Source: an uncultured Rhodanobacter sp.
Lineage (GTDB): Bacteria > Pseudomonadota > Gammaproteobacteria > Xanthomonadales > Rhodanobacteraceae
Reading direction: 5' to 3'
NCBI GenBank assembly: GCA_937906285.1
Contig: CALCWL010000611.1
Location: 1-15,006, forward strand
DNA length: 15,006 nucleotides
Below the pieces are notes generated by a model. The model was not told where the DNA came from and searched no databases. It saw only the letters and a list, made by a program, of their open reading frames with translations. Positions 13,202 to 15,006 of the stretch are shown here, piece after piece. Within the stretch, counting starts at the first letter, position 1. Each line of letters starts with the position of its first letter. Position numbers and translations under genes: made by a program.

Positions 13202-14101
13202 ATGTCTTCCCACGCCAACCCCATCAAGGCCATCTTTCTCGCGCTGGGCGCCAACTTCGCCATCTTCGTGGCCAAGCTCGTCGCCGCCGTGGTCACCGGC
13301 TCCGGCGCGATGATGGCCGAAGCGGTGCACTCGCTGGCCGACTGCGGCAACCAGGGTTTGCTGCTGCTCGGCATCCGCCAGGCCAAGCGTCCGCCGTCGG
13401 ACGAGTTTCCGCTGGGCTGGGGCCGCGCGCTGTATTTCTGGTCGTTCCTCGTCGCGATCCTGTTGTTCAGCGTCGGCGGCATGTTCTCGATCTACGAAGG
13501 CGTGCACAAGCTCACCCACCCCGAGCCGCTGAAGTGGCCATGGCTGGCGATGAGCGTGCTGGTGTTCGGCATCGTGGTCGAAGGCATCTCGATGCGCGGA
13601 TGCCTGCAGGAGGTGAACAAGGCACGGGGCGACCAGGATCTGTGGACGTGGTTTCGCGAGACCCGCTCCAGCGAATTGCTGGTGATCTTCGGCGAAGACC
13701 TGGCCGCTCTCGTCGGCCTCTGCCTGGCCGCGCTCGCGGTCGGCGCCACCATGCTCACCGGCAACCTGATGTTCGACGCCGCCGGCACCATTGCCATCGG
13801 CACCCTGCTGATCGTCGTCGCCGTGCTGGTGGCGATCGAGGTGAAGGCGCTACTGATCGGCCAGGGCGTGGAACCGCGCCGCCGCGACCAGCTGATGAGC
13901 TTCCTGGAGAACCGCCCCGAAGTCGCCGACGTCCTCAACCTGATCACCCTGCAGATGGGCACCGACGTGATGGTGGCGGTGAAGGCGCGCATGCAGCCCA
14001 CCGCCAACCTGATCGATGCGATCAACACCGTAGAGGCTGCGATGAAAGCGCAGTTCGGCGAAGTGCGCTGGAGCTTCTTCGAGCCGGACAACGCGGACTG
14101 A
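13202..14101 (+). CDS. Cation diffusion facilitator (CDF) family transporter
   Basis: 299-residue inner-membrane transporter of the cation efflux family, expected to exchange a divalent metal such as zinc for protons. About six membrane segments lie between residues 8 and 220. The TM2 motif is AEAVHSLADCGNQ (E40, H43, D47), followed by FPLGWGRALYFWSF (69-82). The TM5 motif is FGEDLAALVGL (E165, D166). This E/H..D plus E-D pattern is that of the SLC30A9-like branch, not the D..D plus H..D of YiiP-type zinc exporters, so the metal cannot be named. The C-terminal part (about 225-299) is a cytoplasmic ferredoxin-like domain (RPEVADVLNL...QMGTDVMVAVKARM). The frame is open from 13061, but the start at 13202 matches the family N-terminus. 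Same strand as the Slp gene, 115 bases after it. Confidence 0.93.
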   Translation: MSSHANPIKAIFLALGANFAIFVAKLVAAVVTGSGAMMAEAVHSLADCGNQGLLLLGIRQAKRPPSDEFPLGWGRALYFWSFLVAILLFSVGGMFSIYEGVHKLTHPEPLKWPWLAMSVLVFGIVVEGISMRGCLQEVNKARGDQDLWTWFRETRSSELLVIFGEDLAALVGLCLAALAVGATMLTGNLMFDAAGTIAIGTLLIVVAVLVAIEVKALLIGQGVEPRRRDQLMSFLENRPEVADVLNLITLQMGTDVMVAVKARMQPTANLIDAINTVEAAMKAQFGEVRWSFFEPDNAD

Positions 14102-14152
14102 TCGCTCGCGGTCACGTCCTTCCGCCACCCCGCAAGACTCCCGGCAGATCCC

Positions 14153-14692
14153 ATGCGCAATCCCCTGCAAGAACAACTCCTCAAGGCCGGCCTGGTGAAC
14201 AAGGCCAAGGCGGCACAGGTCGTGCGCGAGCAGGCGAAGAAGCACAAGGGCAAGGGGTCGGCGGCACCGAGCATGGAACAGCTCGAGGCGCAGCGATTGC
14301 AGGCGGAGAAGGCCGAGCGCGATCGGGCGATCGCTGCGGAGCGCAATGCGCATGCGCGCACGCATGAGGCACACGCTCAAATCCGTCAGATCGTCGAGGC
14401 GCACAAGGTGCAGCGCGAGGGCGAGATCGCCTACCGCTTCACTGACGGCGACAAGATCAAGGATGTGCTGGTGAGCCCGGCGCTGCGCGCACAGCTGGCC
14501 GCCGGCTCGCTGGTGATCGTGCGCCACGGCGAAGGTTACGAGCTGCTGCCGCGCATCGCGGCCGACAAGGTGCATGAGCGCAATGCGGCGATGATCGTGC
14601 TGGACCACGGCCGCGCCACTGATGCCGGCAGCAACGACGCGGATGACGAGTACTACAAGCAGTTCGAGGTCCCCGACGATCTGATCTGGTAG
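14153..14692 (+). CDS. DUF2058 (YaiL-like) protein, function unknown
   Basis: 179-residue cytoplasmic protein of the DUF2058 family (YaiL in E. coli). It begins MRNPLQEQLLKAGLVNKAKA, the family signature. A basic and acidic helical region follows (about 17-90; KKHKGK, then Arg/Glu/Ala-rich coiled coil). The conserved core is IAYRFTDGDKIKDVLVSPAL and SLVIVRHGEGYELLPRIAADKV (about 92-140), and the end is acidic (DADDEYYKQFEVPDDLIW). Family members are described as nucleoid- or polynucleotide-associated, but no role is proven. It starts 51 bases after the CDF transporter without a clear Shine-Dalgarno sequence. Confidence 0.92.
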   Translation: MRNPLQEQLLKAGLVNKAKAAQVVREQAKKHKGKGSAAPSMEQLEAQRLQAEKAERDRAIAAERNAHARTHEAHAQIRQIVEAHKVQREGEIAYRFTDGDKIKDVLVSPALRAQLAAGSLVIVRHGEGYELLPRIAADKVHERNAAMIVLDHGRATDAGSNDADDEYYKQFEVPDDLIW

Positions 14693-14728
14693 AAACCCGT
14701 TGTCCCCTGCTCCCTGCCGCCCACGCCG

Positions 14729-14757
14729 GACACCGGGTGGTCGCCCCACCGGATGTC
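14729..14757. terminator. Imperfect hairpin downstream of the DUF2058 gene, possible terminator
   Basis: GACA-C-CGG-G-TGG and CCA-CCG-GA-TGTC pair with small bulges around a TCGCC loop, 36 bases after the stop codon. No T-run follows, so it would be a weak or Rho-assisted terminator, or an mRNA 3'-end stabiliser. Confidence 0.3.
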
Positions 14758-14962
14758 GGGGGTGACGCACAGCCGCTGCAACTGGGCCACGCCGAGGCCT
14801 TGGGGCGGTGGTCGTTCATGGGTTGCTCACGGGAATTCGCCCCCATTGCGACGCGTCGCGCGGGCGCCTTGTCCGTGCCACGGCCACCTTGTGGCGCAAC
14901 ATGAACTGGCGAAAGTGACGCCGAGGATCACCTCATCGTCATGATTCGCCAGCGGTTGCCCG

Positions 14963-14991
14963 TTGCATAATCATGCTGCATTGCACACAAT
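14963..14991 (+). promoter_or_regulatory. Promoter-like sequence pointing off the right edge (TTGCAT-17-CACAAT)
   Basis: TTGCAT and CACAAT are spaced by 17 bases in the AT-richer end of the window, with a start point near 14998. An ATG at 15002 follows, but too little sequence remains to tell whether it starts a gene. Confidence 0.4.
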
Positions 14992-15006
14992 ACGCAAAAG
15001 TATGGA

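Larger units (their letters stand above)
14693..15006. other. Intergenic region at the right edge, no convincing gene
   Basis: Of these 314 bases, the first part is GC-rich and the last 70 are clearly richer in A and T. Short open frames on both strands (for example 14753-14944 plus) have no ribosome site or recognisable protein features. It holds an imperfect hairpin (14729-14757) and a promoter-like sequence (14963-14991). Confidence 0.6.

Noticed and set aside
14753..14944. A 63-codon open frame in the right-hand intergenic region
   Set aside because: No ribosome site, no recognisable protein features and composition like non-coding sequence.
1..15006. Looked for insertion sequences, integrase genes, CRISPR arrays, tRNA/rRNA genes and long repeats
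   Set aside because: None was seen. The only obvious repeats are the coding MDH repeats in copB and copA and short dyads in intergenic gaps.

Overview
The window is GC-rich and tightly packed. Gene content suggests a gammaproteobacterium of the Xanthomonadales (Rhodanobacter/Dyella/Xanthomonas type). The reason is the gene order copL-copA-copB-copM-copG, a known arrangement of the xanthomonads, beside ordinary gammaproteobacterial core genes (rlmJ, Slp lipoprotein, DUF2058). Genus is inference; no rRNA or tRNA is present to settle it.

About three quarters of the window (1-11451) is a copper/silver resistance island, all on the minus strand and so transcribed from right to left. In order of transcription it holds: a small secreted Met/His-rich protein with a CusF-like end (11451-11116); copL (11016-10621); the TAT-exported multicopper oxidase copA (10517-8736); the outer-membrane protein copB with seven MDH repeats (8739-7504); a membrane-anchored cytochrome c fused to a metal-binding linker and an NTF2-like domain, in the copM position (7494-6403); copG/DUF411 (6400-5948); a second small Cys/His membrane protein resembling CopL (5864-5442); then cusC, cusB and cusA (5359 to the left edge). 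cusA is cut by the edge after 927 codons. Stop/start overlaps or tiny gaps couple copA-copB, copM-copG, cusC-cusB and cusB-cusA.

The island looks like two modules. The cop module would bind and oxidise Cu(I) in the periplasm and outer membrane. The cus module is a three-part RND pump that would expel Cu(I)/Ag(I) across both membranes. Each module starts with a small Cys/His-rich membrane protein, has a predicted promoter whose start point falls at or within a few bases of that gene's ATG, and lacks a Shine-Dalgarno sequence there. The cus module also has an FNR/Anr-type box (5901-5914) centred about 40.5 bases upstream of the predicted start point, which suggests oxygen-dependent control. No regulator gene, CopC, CopD or P-type ATPase is visible.

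The right-hand part (11615-14692, plus strand) is housekeeping: rlmJ (23S rRNA m6A methyltransferase), an Slp-family lipoprotein, a CDF-family cation transporter and a DUF2058 protein. The last 314 bases hold no convincing gene, but end in a promoter-like sequence pointing off the right edge. No mobile element, CRISPR array, tRNA or rRNA was seen.
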